In this document: positions 11,484 through 26,325 of the stretch, piece after piece
Numbering within the stretch: position 1 is the first letter of the stretch
Layout of the letters: each line of letters begins with the position of its first letter
Source of the DNA: Magicicada septendecula
Lineage: Eukaryota > Arthropoda > Insecta > Hemiptera > Cicadidae
Direction of reading: 5' to 3'
Length of the DNA: 64,000 nucleotides
Assembly (NCBI GenBank): GCA_034769895.1
Contig: CM068370.1
Span: 49,733,454 to 49,797,453 of the forward strand
Program-made: the position numbers and the translations under genes
The notes under the pieces: model-generated
What the model was told of the DNA's origin: nothing
Seen by the model: the letters and a program-made list of their open reading frames with translations, nothing else
Databases searched by the model: none

Positions 11484-12033
11484 GTTTGATCCGCACTCTA
11501 CAATCTCGCCAGGTGTAACTACTGGCACCCATTGGACACGCTCCAGATGCTGCAATCAAGCCACGGGTGAAAGACACCCCGCACCCATAATGCAATGCAA
11601 TCCACTAATCCCCACAACCGTTTGATCCGCACTCTACAATCTCGCCAGGTGTAACTACTGGCAGCCAATGGACACGCTCCAGATGCTGCAATCAAGCCAC
11701 GGGTGAAACACACCCCGCACCCATAATGCAATGCAATCCACTAATCCCCACAACCGTTTGATCCGCACTCTACAATCTCGCCAGGTGTAATTACTGGCAG
11801 CCAATGGACACGCTCCAGATGCTGCAATCAAGCCACGGGTGAAACACACCCGCACTCATAATGCAATGCAATCCACTAATCCGCACAACCGTTTGATCCG
11901 CACTCTACAATCTCGCCAGGTGTAATTACTGGCAGCCAATGGACACGCTCCAGATGCTGCAATCAAGCCACGGGTGAAACACACCCCGCACTCATAATTC
12001 AATGCAATCCACTAATCCGCACAACCGTTTGAT
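11484..12033. repeat. Four tandem copies of a 136-bp unit
   Basis: GTTTGATCC recurs at 11484, 11620, 11756, 11891 and 12027, spacing 136, 136, 135 and 136. Each unit contains gcactctacaatctcgccag-gtgtaa, which matches the LTR block gttacacctggcgatgttgt-agagtgcg seen at 42590-42625 on the opposite strand. The array therefore seems to be an internal tandem amplification of LTR sequence. Short reading frames repeated in it are shadows of the unit. Confidence 0.9.
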
Positions 12034-12288
12034 CCAGATGTAACTAACTGACTAAGCCGGCCGCTGTTGCCGGTCCCGCAGATGTTCCAGAATAATTTTC
12101 CATTCCTTTGGCGGTATGTCGGCATAATTTGCGTAGTTAAGAGTGCTCTCGAACAGTCTGGAAGCTACTCGTGTCCATGGCCTTAAGTGGGTACAGAGAC
12201 ACTGCACCCGAGAAACGTATAGATCTATTAGAACTATTACGAACTGCACCTGCCGACTTTACGAGAGCGTTACGTAATCTTTGTAGCA
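11484..12288 (-). mobile_element. Truncated LTR of the ATAT family, 5' end intact
   Basis: Read on the minus strand it begins at 12288 with TGCTACAAAGATTACGTAAC, then cgctctcg-taaagtcggcagg, then the U3 block cagactgttcgag-agcactcttaacta, all shared with 41915-42600. ATAT stands outside the 5' end at 12289-12292. The TATAAG element present at 42570 is deleted here (gtcccgcagatgttcc, then ccggcaacagcgg). The R region is replaced by the 136-bp array and the 3' end is missing, lost against the MITE at 11480. Confidence 0.7.
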
Positions 12289-12292
12289 ATAT

Positions 12293-12939
12293 TTTAAACC
12301 GCGAGAAAGGTCGTAAATCTAATCCCCACTCGAAATGAGGAACTCAACTACAGGTAGGCCACTTGACGCTTGGCTGACGAAATTCGCAGACTGTCTAATA
12401 GACGAAGATAAGCGCCCGTCTTTCCCATCGCCCAATCAGGTGGACTGATCGGCGTTCTGTAAACAATCACGAATGCTTGCAAGAGCTTTCGTTCGGGATT
12501 TAACGCGTCGTGTGATTCTTCACACCCCAACATTTCTCATGTTAGTGAAAAACTTGAAAAGGGTTCAGAATGATACTTGCATTCATCCCAACAGTGACTT
12601 AAATAAAGCTTAATTTAAGACGTACACAGAAACGAACATAGGCAAGAGTTCGTACTGAACAAAACAACTGCAAAATGGTGAGATTGACCGATTAAATTTT
12701 GTTAAACGCGTATCTTATGAAGCAGTATGTTAGTAGATTTGAGCCTATAGTAGCTTGTAAGTAGGTTAGTAGATTAATACGTCTATGAAAATCAATTGTG
12801 TTACTTCCTGTAACTTTTTATATAACATACCTTTGTAAGTCTTGTGACGATATACTATCTTCTGTTGTTTAATTCATGATTAATTTGGTAATTATATTTT
12901 GGCTTATTCCTGAACCAAAGATTACATAAGTGATTGAAT
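12293..12939. other. Unassigned sequence
   Basis: No recognisable coding, RNA or repeat signal. Confidence 0.4.
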
Positions 12940-13400
12940 TATCATCTTCCACTGCTGCTTGTCCATCTAAAGATCTTCAATTTCTCGTTTCCTCACTATA
13001 TTCTGAATTTCTTCTATACAGGTGATAAGTGGTCTTCCTCTTTTCCTTCTTCCTGGTTGGGTCCATTCCATAACTCTCCTTGGCAATTTTTCCTGTGTCG
13101 TTCTTCTCGTGTGTCCATACTATTGTAATTTTTTTGTTTCGATAACATCAACAATTGAATTCACATTCATTCTATCCTTAATTACTTCGTTTCTAATTTT
13201 CTCACGTCTGGATATTCTTGCCGAACGTCTCCAAAAGTCCACCTCTGGTGTCATTAATTTTGTTCTTGTGTGTGTTTTTTTTAGCAGTCCAAACTTCTGA
13301 GCTGTAGGTCATGATGCTTCTAACAGTGGTTTTAAATATTTTGGTTTTAGTTTCTGCTGTAATTTTCCGGGATCTTTAGTTCCGGAAAATGTGTAAACAT
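12940..13400 (-). pseudogene. LINE reverse transcriptase C-terminal remnant
   Basis: The minus strand reads, with stops, KHTQEQN, then HQRWTFGDVRQEYPDVRK, then a KNYNSMDTREERHRKNCQGE-like region and finally GPNQEEGKEEDHLSPV. The order matches the C-terminus of RTE/ednr-like insect LINEs: an R-RWRL-HV-RM-like block followed by a basic G-R-P-R-W tail. Only the last 140 or so codons survive, with several frameshifts. The catalytic domain is absent. Confidence 0.5.
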
Positions 13401-14244
13401 TGTCCAACCGGAATAATAATAATATTTTGGCTTATAATTTACTTAGTTATAATCGGAATATTTAATAACTCTTATGTGATTTGACTTTCCTGTTCAAAGG
13501 AAATTATTAATAAATGACCTCTGTTACTCTAGAATAACACCGACTAAGTAACGTTCCAACTCAGGTATCACTTCAAGCAAGTCTCTGCTGTTGAGAGGCT
13601 TAGAAGGATCAGAGGTTCTGATCAAACAAATGGTCCACATTTTCAATTCGAGTGTCACCTTAGAGGAGGGTGGACAGTTGTGGGCACGTTTCTAATTTCT
13701 AGTGTGGGGATATACCGTAAGCAGACAAACGTTCTCAGTTTGTATCAGCCGGTTGAACCTGCTCTCAGGAAGTGAAGACACGGGAAGATTAATACAAAGA
13801 TTGGGATTTTAGGCGCTTTAACAGAACGTGTCAAACACAAAGATTCTGTGTGGTTCAAAGTTAGGAAGATCTTTATTGGAGAAGTGACAAATTGGGAACA
13901 CTAAAAAACAGCATGAGACGAAGACCAAGGAAAAGCTAATCAATGGTGTACCGTAGACGAAGACTTGACGTCGATGGGAGTGAGAAATCATAAGACGTTA
14001 TCATTGAAGAGGCCAGAGTTGTAACAGTGGAATAGAAGAAAATTGTAATAGAGACAAAAACCATTCTAGGTTTTAGTGCCAGAATGGAATAGACTGAGAG
14101 TCGCTAACTTCGATGATTTTGTTTCGATACTTGTCTCTAATTTCTGTACTGTTCAATGAAAGGCTACTTATCCGGGCGCTCATTAGCAGTAAAAACAAAG
14201 TAAGAGTGTCGACATAACATCTCGCCTCTTTCACACATATTAAC

Positions 14245-14248
<4 letters not shown>
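13401..14248. other. Unassigned sequence
   Basis: No gene or repeat recognised. The minus-strand frame that overlaps 14240 is a run-on of the adjoining dinucleotide repeat. Confidence 0.4.

Positions 14249-14334
<86 letters not shown>
14249..14334. repeat. (CT)n microsatellite
   Basis: About 42 uninterrupted CT units followed by a degenerate ct-rich flank. Confidence 0.97.
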
Positions 14335-14337
<3 letters not shown>

Positions 14338-15130
14338 CCTGTCTATCTATCGATACATCTTCCTGGTCGTCAGTCTTTATCTCCATGTCTCTCTCTTGCT
14401 CACATTCCCTCTTTTTCTCCTCTCTATCAAATTGACACAACAAATCCATCCGTATAAAACAGTGACGACGCGTGCGGTGCGGCGCGGGGATATGTAAACG
14501 AGCAACCAGCCGTCGTAAACACTGAGCCGTAGCAACATTGAAAAGTCGTAAGACGTTACCACGAGCTAAGTGCTCTGTTAAAAGAAAACGAACATTTTAT
14601 TGCCCTCAATAAAAGCGGTTGCCAGAGAAACGTGACAGAAATTAAAACCGAGTGATATACGTGCACAGATAGAGCGGAGGCGGCAGCGCTCCAGACATAC
14701 TAACGTTAATTGTGAGATATCGACAAGCCTTCTCATCCTTTTCAGAATCCAAACGTAGATTCTGCAGCTCAGTAGCTAACGAGAGAGTACAAAAAACTCA
14801 ACAATGTATGTTAAACAAAAACAAAAAAAAACAATTTGTTCGGTTTTAACGTCGGAAGAAATTGTACACAGTTCAAAGTTTCTAAAGATGTGGGGAGGAG
14901 ACGACCCATTTTGTTATAGATAAGAAATTCATTTTGTCATCCTCCGTGTCATTGTTAATTATTGTCTTCAACTGTTCAATTACTTACTTTAAAATTTCAA
15001 ACCGTGCTCCTTTGTTGTAACTTGTGTTTTTACTGTATTAACTTTCACTTTACTGTATTAATTTTTACTGTTTTACCTGTATCAAAATACTATTAGGTTC
15101 AAGTACTCTGAAGGATGTTTATAAACAGAC
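14335..15130. other. Unassigned sequence
   Basis: No gene recognised. Three spaced TTTTACTG/TTTCACTTTACTG repeats lie at 15025-15075. Confidence 0.4.
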
Positions 15131-15136
15131 TGCTTC

Positions 15137-15860
15137 ACCAACTTCTTCTCCTTCTTCTCCTCTTCTTCTTCTTCTTCTTATTTATTTTTTTTTTTTACAC
15201 CAACAGGCCAGCCGTGAACTACGCGAATATCATTTCGTTTTCTTCTCCTGCCAGAAGGCCCTCATTCGCACACTATGCACAGCCTTCCTTTCTATTGTCC
15301 ACCCCTTTCTCGTCTTCTTCTCACTGCAGAGAACATCAAGATTTTGAATGTTGTTTTTCTATGTATTTCTATCCACAGAGCCGTTCAAAGAGATACCCAG
15401 TTTCATCATTTCCTCCTTGAATTGTTTGGTGTAGTTGAAAATTTGTTTATTTAAAGTGGACCGATCCATCCAAACCATATGTCCAAGGAATCTCAGTCCT
15501 TTCTTTCGGAAAACCGTTTCCAGATCTTCCAGATCCCTGTACACTGTACAGCTCTTCTTTGGGTCTATGCCTGTACCCATCTTCGGTTTTCTTGGGGCTA
15601 TAAATTTTCCGAAGAATTCTTCGCTCAATTTTAAGAAGAGGGTCCAAATTTTGAAAGAACGTTGTTTCCACTCCATACATGATCACCGACCTGAACACAG
15701 TGCTATAATGGGGGACTTTCGCACTTCTTGAAAGGTTTTTCATTCAGTACAGTTCCCGGGTTAGAGTAAAGGCCTTTGCTAATTCGAGTTTCCTTAGCTT
15801 AAAGGATTCTTTGTCTGAGGCGTTTCGGGATATGTTTTCCCCAGGATATTTAAAATTGTT
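15137..15860 (-). pseudogene. LINE RT C-terminal remnant with triplet tail
   Basis: On the minus strand from about 15850 the frames give SVIMYGVETTFFQNLD, IERRILRKIYSPK, EDLETVFRKKGLRFLGHMVW and FNYTKQFKEEM. These correspond to the LINE blocks LIYGSE-WTL, E-R-LRRI-GP and the RLRWLGHV-RM segment after the RT domain. Two overlapping frames must be joined and stops occur, so it is a pseudogene. At its 3' side (15137-15182) lies an AAG-rich (minus strand) triplet run, consistent with a LINE tail. Confidence 0.65.
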
Positions 15861-15899
15861 AGTATATTTTATTTCTCTATACGTAGTGTCCAGGCATGT

Positions 15900-16090
15900 T
15901 TTCGGTAATCTTCTTCTTCTTGTTCTTCGTCTGCTTATTATTATTGTTATTGTCCTTCTCCGTCTCCTTCCCTTCTCCTCCTCTTCCTCCTTACTTTATT
16001 CTTCTTTTACTTCACTTTTCTTCTTCTTTCTTTTCCTCCACCTCCTCCTCCTCCTTCTTATTCTTTTTATTATTATTATTCTGCAGTTCA
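15900..16090. repeat. CT-rich pyrimidine tract
   Basis: Low-complexity ctt/cct/att sequence on the plus strand. The poly-Ser/Leu reading frames are artefacts. Confidence 0.7.
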
Positions 16091-18269
16091 CGTATTTAGA
16101 CATGTTGGCGACTACGGTATACACTGTTTTTCGGTTCGCCCCAAGCTGTTGCGACCATAAAGTTTGTACGTGCGAATTGTCAGGTAAACTATTAGTGCTC
16201 ATTTGGACCAAACTATTAAAACAAGTTTGTTATATTCTTTTATTTTACTATAAATACTAAAGACATTCCACACTCCAAGATGTCATTCATTATTATTCTA
16301 CCTGTCCGTACCCTTCAGCACTCCAAGTATCTAGCTCACCTCCACCGTTTGTGTACGCCCCTCTCGCCATTTGTTCAACGCCCAAGGTCCAATACATTTA
16401 ACACGGGTGGCACACAACTTCAGTTGTCCATCTGAATGCATTTGATTTATTGGGTACCTACTTAATCCCCGCATATATGACCGGGTACCGACCAAATTTA
16501 TTAATCGTATTCCTACCACAATTAAGAAAAAACGTACTACCGGAGATAATAATTAAAAACGGATCCTTCCCTTTCAACGTCACTGTTTTCGTTTAATTTT
16601 AGAAAGGCTTCAGTTGATTATCATTGTACTTTGTTAAGTAGGCGACTTTAGGTTTTTCCAAACCTGATGGCACCTAAGGGATTAGAAGACCCTCACTCTC
16701 GCACTCGCACTCACAAACGACCCGGCCCGGCCAGGCACGACCCGGTCGGTTCAGGTATAGCCTAAGTATACGGTCCAATTCATAACTATACAATTTTTAA
16801 TTTAGCTTATAATCCAAGTTAAGCTATAAGTTTTGTAATCTCCGTGAAATTGTGAGAAAAATGAGTCCAAACAACACATAATTGCTATAAATATGAGTAC
16901 TTTAGGGTTTTCTAAAGCAAACGCAGAAATCCTTTGGAGTAGCCCTACTCAATAAAGATTTTATTATAAAGTAGTATGTTGGTGATATCTTGATGATTAT
17001 AAACAAAAATTTATTTACAATTTACATTCATGGTGGAAAATTAAGTCGTTCATATGAAAATTTGTATTCTTTCTACAATAATAAATACTGTCTTGCATGT
17101 AATATTCATAAACTTTTTTTTAAATGTATCCCAATGAAAATGAAAAAATTGGATTGATATGATTACTTATACAACTGTATACAATTACATACAATTAGTT
17201 ATTTACATTCTACATTTACAATATAAATATCATATTAAATTTTAAGCATAGTACTTGATTTAATGTTAATTATAAAGCACTAAAAAATTACAAATTTATG
17301 ATTAAAATGTACAAATTTACAATTTTTGAATGAAACACTTAGACACATAATACACTTTTTTACAATAAAGATAAATCGAATTGTGCGTGATTGTCAACAA
17401 AAATTAATTAACATTTGCAAAATACTAACTTGTAAAGTCGAAATGAATATTAAATTAGACTTAGTTGTACATCTAAAATATACCACAACCACGTCGTGTT
17501 TGGTGTCATTTTCTTTAAAATTTTATAGAGATTACAAATATGCTGAGCTCGTTTGTTAAAACAAATTCAAATTACAAAAGTTGCAGTCACGTAGTGGACA
17601 CCCCAGTAGATGATTCATACCCCAGGCGTGAGGGCAAGCTGCGTTTGCGTCTATGTGTATGCGCGCGCGTCAGTGTGTGTGTGTTAGTAAGGGTCTCCTC
17701 ATCCCTCAGGTACCATACGACTTGGAACGCCGTATAGTATACATAGCGATACTTCCACTATACAACCTTTTTTTGAAACATCACTTAAGTGTAGGTAAAT
17801 ATTTTATCATCACATAATTATCAACAACATCATCACCAGCAGCAGTATCATCAACATTATCACCACCGTCATCATACGTCCTTTTACAACGTTAACCGAC
17901 GTTTACCAACTTCCAATCCATATCATCAGTCATTCTTCAGGTCTCTCTCTAGGATCCTTGTCTATGTCTCCTCTCAAATATTTCTATCTTATGAGAACAA
18001 CACACCAATAAACTTTATATTTTTTTATTTAGATCGATAACTCAGCCGTTTGATAGCTGTCCTCTGCAACAGTCACGATATTACAGTCACTCCCTTTACG
18101 AGAACTGCACTGAAAACCGCACCCGAATCCGCAGGATACCTGACATTTAAACGACCTGCTATAAATCAGAACTTTAAAACAGAACAGTTAAACTTTCATA
18201 TAGTTTCTAATGAAAAAAGATTGTGTAAGATTACCATTCTCATTATGATTATGAAGGCTTACGATTATA
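16091..18269. other. Unassigned AT-rich sequence
   Basis: About 2.2 kb without a recognisable gene. It holds a GC-rich patch near 16715-16755 with repeated gacccgg and a very AT-rich part at 16960-17560. A CAT/ATC trinucleotide-rich patch lies at 17800-17880. Confidence 0.4.
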
Positions 18270-18277
18270 CGTGTTGT

Positions 18278-19111
18278 CAGGGGCGGGCTGGCATCCCTGG
18301 GGGCCCTCGGCTGGAAGCAGTCAAGGGCCCTCTGCAGCTACACACACAAACGCGCACGCGGGTATTTGTATACGTATACTTTTTTAAATTATTTATTTAC
18401 TCTTTATAGATACATGGTGTGTGCAGTATTTACGTAAGTGAACGTTTTAATACAAAACATACAGGACAGTTTATTTGATTATTTAGACTTAAACATAACC
18501 AACTTTAAAACCGTAATTATCTACTATAAATGTTTCTACTGTAAAGATCATTTATACCCTACAAATCTACATAAAATCCCAATTAAAAATATTCCACAGT
18601 GTATTACGACGGTGGAGCCCCCTTGAGCTCGGCGCCCGGCACCCCCCTTGAGCTCCGTCCCACCAATCCATAGCCCCAGTAGCGTAACTTTCTTAACCGG
18701 GCCCTCCTGCAAGTTCATGCCATGGGCCCCCTTTTGAATCGTGGCATAAAGTCCTGAGGCCCTCCCAGGCGTTTGGACCCCCCAGCCCTGAATGCTGAAA
18801 TAACATTCAAACAAAAATGACAATGGCGTATTACTCGTCGCGTCAGTCAGTTGCCGCGCGGCGCGCCTCTACAGTAACCTCCTTCGCTTCCCTCCATTAG
18901 TAAATACCAAATAGGCTGTATATAAACAAGGCTGAGAAGTGATCACATCCAACCTGACCAAAATAAAGCCTGAAGATTTATTTCCAACAATATTTAGACG
19001 AGGAAAGATTTTTAATACCGGTAAAAATATATATATTTCTCGTTTTTCTCGAATTAAAATTTAATGGCTCGGGGGCCCTTGGGACCAGCCGACCTGGCCA
19101 GTCCCCTCCTG
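18278..19111. mobile_element. Non-autonomous hAT element, 834 bp, with 8-bp target duplication
   Basis: The left end reads CAGGGGCGGGCTGGC and the right end, reverse-complemented, CAGGAGGGGACTGGCC. CAGGGGCGG-CTGG is a typical hAT terminal repeat. The octamer CGTGTTGT flanks both sides exactly (18270-18277 and 19112-19119), the 8-bp target duplication expected of hAT. No transposase (BED finger or dimerisation domain) is encoded. The interior includes a GC-rich segment at 18610-18790 with gagctc-gcccc motifs and a cagtagcgtaac stretch, possibly a nested element. Confidence 0.85.
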
Positions 19112-19124
19112 CGTGTTGTCAACA

Positions 19125-19815
19125 GTGCTACAGAATCGTTTAAGTTTTAAGGCGGAAGTTGAAGGAGCTTAGAAATAGCACGTCATATGAGAGAAAAAAA
19201 CAAAAAAAGTAATTTTACATGAATGGAAATGTTATTTTAATCACAAAACGAGAGAAATATTCGCTGTCACCAGAAAAACGTATTCAATGGTATCTCTTAA
19301 CTTTTCTTGGTGTTAAACGCGTCAAATTTACGTAACAAAGAAGACTTTTAATTTTTTATATTTGAAAATAATAACTGCAATTTTCTCTTTTTTCAATTGA
19401 AATTAAATTGGTAGGCAGCTCTTTCTAGTTTCAAGCCAGTCTCCTCGCAATTAATGACTATCTTGTTTCTCCTGCGGTATAGCCTACGTGATTTGCTTCT
19501 TAAAACATTTTCAGTCATTCCTAATGGTTACCGTGTAATGTGTCTTCTAATATCTTCACTACACAAATTACGTGTGTCTAAACAGATAGCCAATCTGTAT
19601 ATTTTTACCGTCTATATTCTATGATGTTTAATAATAGGATCTCCGTTCGCCTATTCTTTGGTTAACCTATTGCTTCCCAATTTTATTGGTCCACTTTATT
19701 TTTAGTGCAAGCCGAACATTACTGTATTAAAAGTTGCTAGAAATTTTTGCGTTCCTCAGCGTTCGTATTTCTGAACCGTGTAGACCCACCCTATTGTAAT
19801 ACATAGCTGTTTTGA
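19125..19815 (-). pseudogene. Heavily decayed LINE RT C-terminus
   Basis: The minus strand shows GCIKTAMYYNRVGLHGSE, ALKIKWTNKIGKQ-VNQRIGE and further fragments down to about 19390. The second block corresponds to MLKIKWTDKITNEEV-NRIGE of RTE-like LINEs and matches LKIKWSDKITNEEMVNRTGN in the copy at 46135-47215. Frameshifts and stops are dense. The (GT)n tract lies just beyond its 5' side. Confidence 0.5.
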
Positions 19816-19825
19816 TACAACCGTA

Positions 19826-20010
<185 letters not shown>

Positions 20011-20158
20011 GGGTGACTTACAGATTTCATGACTGGTAAGTTTTGTTTATTTACTTTTGTTTGTTACCTGTATATTATGTAAATACTTTTGTGTGTTTTG
20101 ATTCTCTGTCGGTTGTGGGACAGAGTATTGTTTATGATGTTTTAGTGTTTGTTTTTCT

Positions 20159-20197
20159 CTGAAGACTGCTGACTATTTGTTGTGTAGTCGAAATGTC
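20159..20197 (+). other. CTGAAGA-hairpin-GAAAT motif
   Basis: CTGAAGACTGCT is followed by GACTA, a nine-base loop, TAGTC and GAAATGTC. This matches the form of the motifs at 22302, 47242 and 49813, two of which sit at Penelope-like 3' ends. See findings for its likeness to a hammerhead core. Confidence 0.45.
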
Positions 20198-21032
20198 ACT
20201 TTTTAATAAAAAAGCAGTGATGGAAAAAGTATGTTTTACTAAGAGGCCTAAGGTCGCTTTATGAGTCGTTTTTGTGTCTAACGAGGAAGAACGCAAAGAA
20301 CAAACCAAAACTCTAAATATTAAAAAATTGTATAAACAAACACGCTAAACTACATTTTATACATTCCCATCTATTATACCTTCAACGAGCCGTCCGTTGT
20401 GTTGTGGACGTAAATTTATTGCTAGGGAGGAGGTTGTGGAGCGTGGGACGAAATGTCGATTGTTTTCCTGACGAAAATGATTGACACATCGTCTAGCGAC
20501 ACGAGATTAAAAATGTTAACATGAAAATTCGCTGTATGTATCAGATCGTACTGAATATTCCTCTGCGAAGCGCTGATAACACAAAGTACAGCTATCGGAC
20601 ATTTGCACTTAAAACCTGCGAACATTGTACCCACCTTGTTATTTATAATTTTAAGTATATTATTATGCCTCGATAATTTTTCAAACAGTTTTAGAGAAAC
20701 TGTGAAGGTGTGAAAATTAATTAGCAGAATTACCATAATGAAGTGACGACGTAGCGGGCAAGGCCAGAGAGTTATATTTATAAGACAAATCGTGCCCAAC
20801 GGGCTCTTTATACTTAATAAACGTCCATTAATTTTTCCCCGCAATATGTATTTACGAAAACAAACTGTGTCCGGCTCAAAGTGTAATTTTCGTGCACGCG
20901 TAGTGAGCTCTTCTAATCAAGTGAAAGAATAACACAGCTGAACTTCCATATGCGTAATTTTCTTTATTTTCATTGAAAATTTATTTTTCTACCACCTTCG
21001 TGTTATCTCAGTTACGTTTATAGAAAAAAACG
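20198..21032. other. Unassigned sequence
   Basis: No gene recognised. The longest frame (20422-20844, minus, 140 codons) has no domain I can name. Confidence 0.4.
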
Positions 21033-21508
21033 TTTGTAACTATATGGCATCGTCTTATAATTTGTAACTATATGGCATCGTCTTATAGTTTGTAACTATA
21101 TGGCATCGTCTTATAGTTTGTAACTATATGGCATCGTCTTATAGTTTGTAACTATATGGCATCATCTTATAGTTTGTAACTATATGGCATCGTCTTATAG
21201 TTTGTAACTATATGGCATCGTCTTATAGTTTGTAACTCTATGACATCATCTTATAGTTTGTAACTCTATGACATCATCTTATGGTTTGTAACTATATGGC
21301 ATCGTCTTATAGTTTGTAACTATATGGCATCGTCTTATAGTTTGTAACTATATGGCATCGTCTTATAGTTTGTAACTATATGGCATCGTCTTATAGTTTG
21401 TAACTATATGACATCATCTTATAGTTTGTAACTATATGGCATCGTCTTATAGTATGTAACTATATGGCATCATCTTATAGTTTGTAACTATATGGCATCG
21501 TCTTATAG
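21033..21508. repeat. 28-bp minisatellite, 17 copies
   Basis: The unit is tttgtaactatatggc-atcgtcttatag. It repeats every 28 bases from 21033 to 21508. Variants include atcatc for atcgtc, and actctatgacatc in two adjacent units (from 21229). The array is AT-rich and non-coding. Confidence 0.96.
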
Positions 21509-22079
21509 TTTTATCGAATTTACGTTTTACTATCCATGTATTAACAAGCACTTAAACATGTATTACGTATTCTGTATTTTTAATTAGAATATTATTACAA
21601 GAATAAGAATATTTAATATTCTTAAAATAAATAAGAATATAAGTATAAAGAATAATATAATACAAAGAATAAATACAAACATAAAGAATATGAATATTCT
21701 TACTTAGAAGAATAAGAATATTTAATAAACCTACTTGCAGTTGTATTTATTTGTAGATATTACATAGGAAACCTTCAGGAAACTCAACTAGTTACTTACA
21801 AAGGAATAATTAATAAAAATAATAATAATAATGATAGTGATAATAATGACTCGTTTTTGTACCATCGAAGTAATTCATCTTTATTTTGTGCGTAACTCTT
21901 CAACTCTTCTTGCGGTTTCCTGTATCATGAATATTTCTTCAAATTCATAATACTTCTTCAAATAAAATTTATTGAATATTTTATAAAATATAAACATTTA
22001 TCTAATAAGCACCAATTTCCAGACATTTGAATGTCAAATTAATTAAAAGTGTACACAAAATAAATAAAATGAATTTAGG
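21509..22079. other. AT-rich sequence with AAGAATA-type short repeats
   Basis: Short repeats of aagaatatttaat and aataaat types fill 21570-21740. No gene is recognised. Confidence 0.4.
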
Positions 22080-22350
22080 GGACATCGCAATATTTACAAA
22101 CACAATAATAATAATTTATTAATTAAAGAACAAATTCAAATAAAAACAAAACAAGATGACATATTTAAAATTATGCATTTATTAAAATAATAAAAATGAA
22201 AACATTAAATATTTTAATAAACAGCTACAACATAAGCATTACAACAATCGATAATTTAAATCGAAATAAAATCGATTAATCGTTAATTTATATAAAAACC
22301 TCTGATGATACAGAATAAATCTGTGAAACGTGCGGCAAGGGATATTCATA
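22080..22350 (+). pseudogene. Penelope-like element, extreme 3' end
   Basis: The plus-strand frame at 22113-22191 reads LIKEQIQIKTKQDDIFKIMHLLK then stop. This matches the protein end LITEQIQINTKNDNIFKITNLIK in the Penelope-like remnant at 49040-49860. About 110 bases later comes CTGATGATACAGA-loop-TCTGTGAAACG, the same 3' hairpin motif as in the larger copy. Everything upstream of the last 25 codons is lost or unrecognisable, so this is a 5'-truncated copy. Confidence 0.65.
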
Positions 22351-22433
22351 ACACCGAAGTAATGTAGGATTTTTGCAAGATTGACTGCCTAATGTAAGCT
22401 CTTTGGAATGCAAGGGAGGTAGTGTGGATAGCA

Positions 22434-22480
22434 CTACGTTTCAGCCGGCCTTTCGGCCTTTACTGCTCCTCATTATGTTA
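22434..22480 (-). other. Hairpin with AAAGGCCGAAAGGCC, GCTGAAACG end
   Basis: On the minus strand a GGAGCAGTAAAGGCCGAAAG block leads to GGCCGGCTGAAACG. It ends in the GAAACG box shared with the other hairpin motifs. The GGCC arms pair around GAAA. Confidence 0.4.
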
Positions 22481-22696
22481 TCCTACCTACTCATGACTGC
22501 TGAGTTGACCTGGAGGGGGGGGGTTTGAAAACCACTTACTTGTGATCTTGTACGCCTGGAAATTAAGCCCGGACCCGAGGTCAGTAGTCAAGCACCGACT
22601 CATTAGTTCCCTAATCCCAAAACCTTAAACCTACTACAATAATAAGTTTATTGTTCTTAATTTGTTTTATGAGATCCAAAATATAGGCTAATATAC

Positions 22697-25395
<2,699 letters not shown>

Positions 25396-25399
25396 GCCA

Positions 25400-26325
25400 T
25401 ATTCAATCATCAACCGTGGCTCTACAACCCTTGGTGGGTCTTGGCCTGCTCCAAGAGTCGATTCCATTCCTCCCTATTGCATGCCCTGGCTTTCCAGTTT
25501 CATATGTTCAGCTTTCCCTCCTCTATCTGGTCTTTGAATCTACTTCAGGGTCTTCCCCTTTTTCTACTACCCATTGGTTTCTGGTAGAAAATATGTTTCG
25601 TAGGCTCTCTTTCCTCCACTCTCTCCATCTGTCCAACCCACCTTAGCCTGTGTATTTTGATTAGCCTGACAATGTCCGGCTCTTTGTATAGTTCATAATT
25701 ATAGCGCCTGCGTCACATTCCGTTTTCTTTTATTCCTCTAAATATTGTTCTTAGAATCTGTCTTTCACGGCAACCTTGAAGTCTCTCGCTAGTTTTTGTC
25801 ATTGTCCAGGTTTCTGAAGCATGTGTCAGCACTGTCCTGATAAGTGTTTGTAGATTTTTCATTTCGTGCTTCTTGAGATGAAGCTAGATGTCAGATGCTT
25901 TTTAATCCATAATATGATTTATTTGCGAGATACATTCTTCTTCTATTTTAGCGTTGATGTCGTTAGTGCTGTTTATCTGGGACCCAAGATATATGCCCTC
26001 TTTTACTGCCTCTATATTTTTTGTACCTGTTTCAAGGTTTTGAAGGGTTGGGTTTAATGGTAGTTTGTTGGCAGCGTATTTTGTTTCCTGCAAGTTTAAC
26101 TGCAGTCCAATTTTACTTGAGTCTTCCTCTAATGCTGTAAAGGCAGAAATGAGATCTCGTTTTGTCCTGGCAATTAGATCAATGTCATCTGCGTATGCTA
26201 AGAGCTATATACTTTTGTTTAGGTACGTAAGTCTTGTGTTTATTTGGGAGACTCTTATTGCTTTTTCTAGTGCTAGATTAAATAATGAGCATGACAGACT
26301 ATCTCCTTGTTCGAGCTGTGAATGA
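25400..26325 (-). pseudogene. LINE reverse transcriptase, catalytic motif to C-terminus
   Basis: The minus strand encodes GEQGDSLSCSLFN and NLALEKAIR, then LLAYADDIDLIARTKRDL, LQLNLQETKYAANKL, EGIYLGSQINSTNDIN, LIRTVLTHASETWTMT, RQILRTIFRGIKENG and RLIKIHRLRWVGQMERV, ending in a KRGRP tail. This is the full run from RT motif B through motif C (YADD) to the LINE C-terminus in RTE/ednr-like order. Catalytic Asp-Asp is intact in YADD. Several stops and frameshifts (near 25905, 25720 and 26205) show that it is inactive. It is one of the best preserved RT fragments in the window. Confidence 0.85.

Noticed and set aside
20422-20844. 140-codon minus-strand frame
   Set aside because: No recognisable domain, no splice context, and length within chance for the composition.
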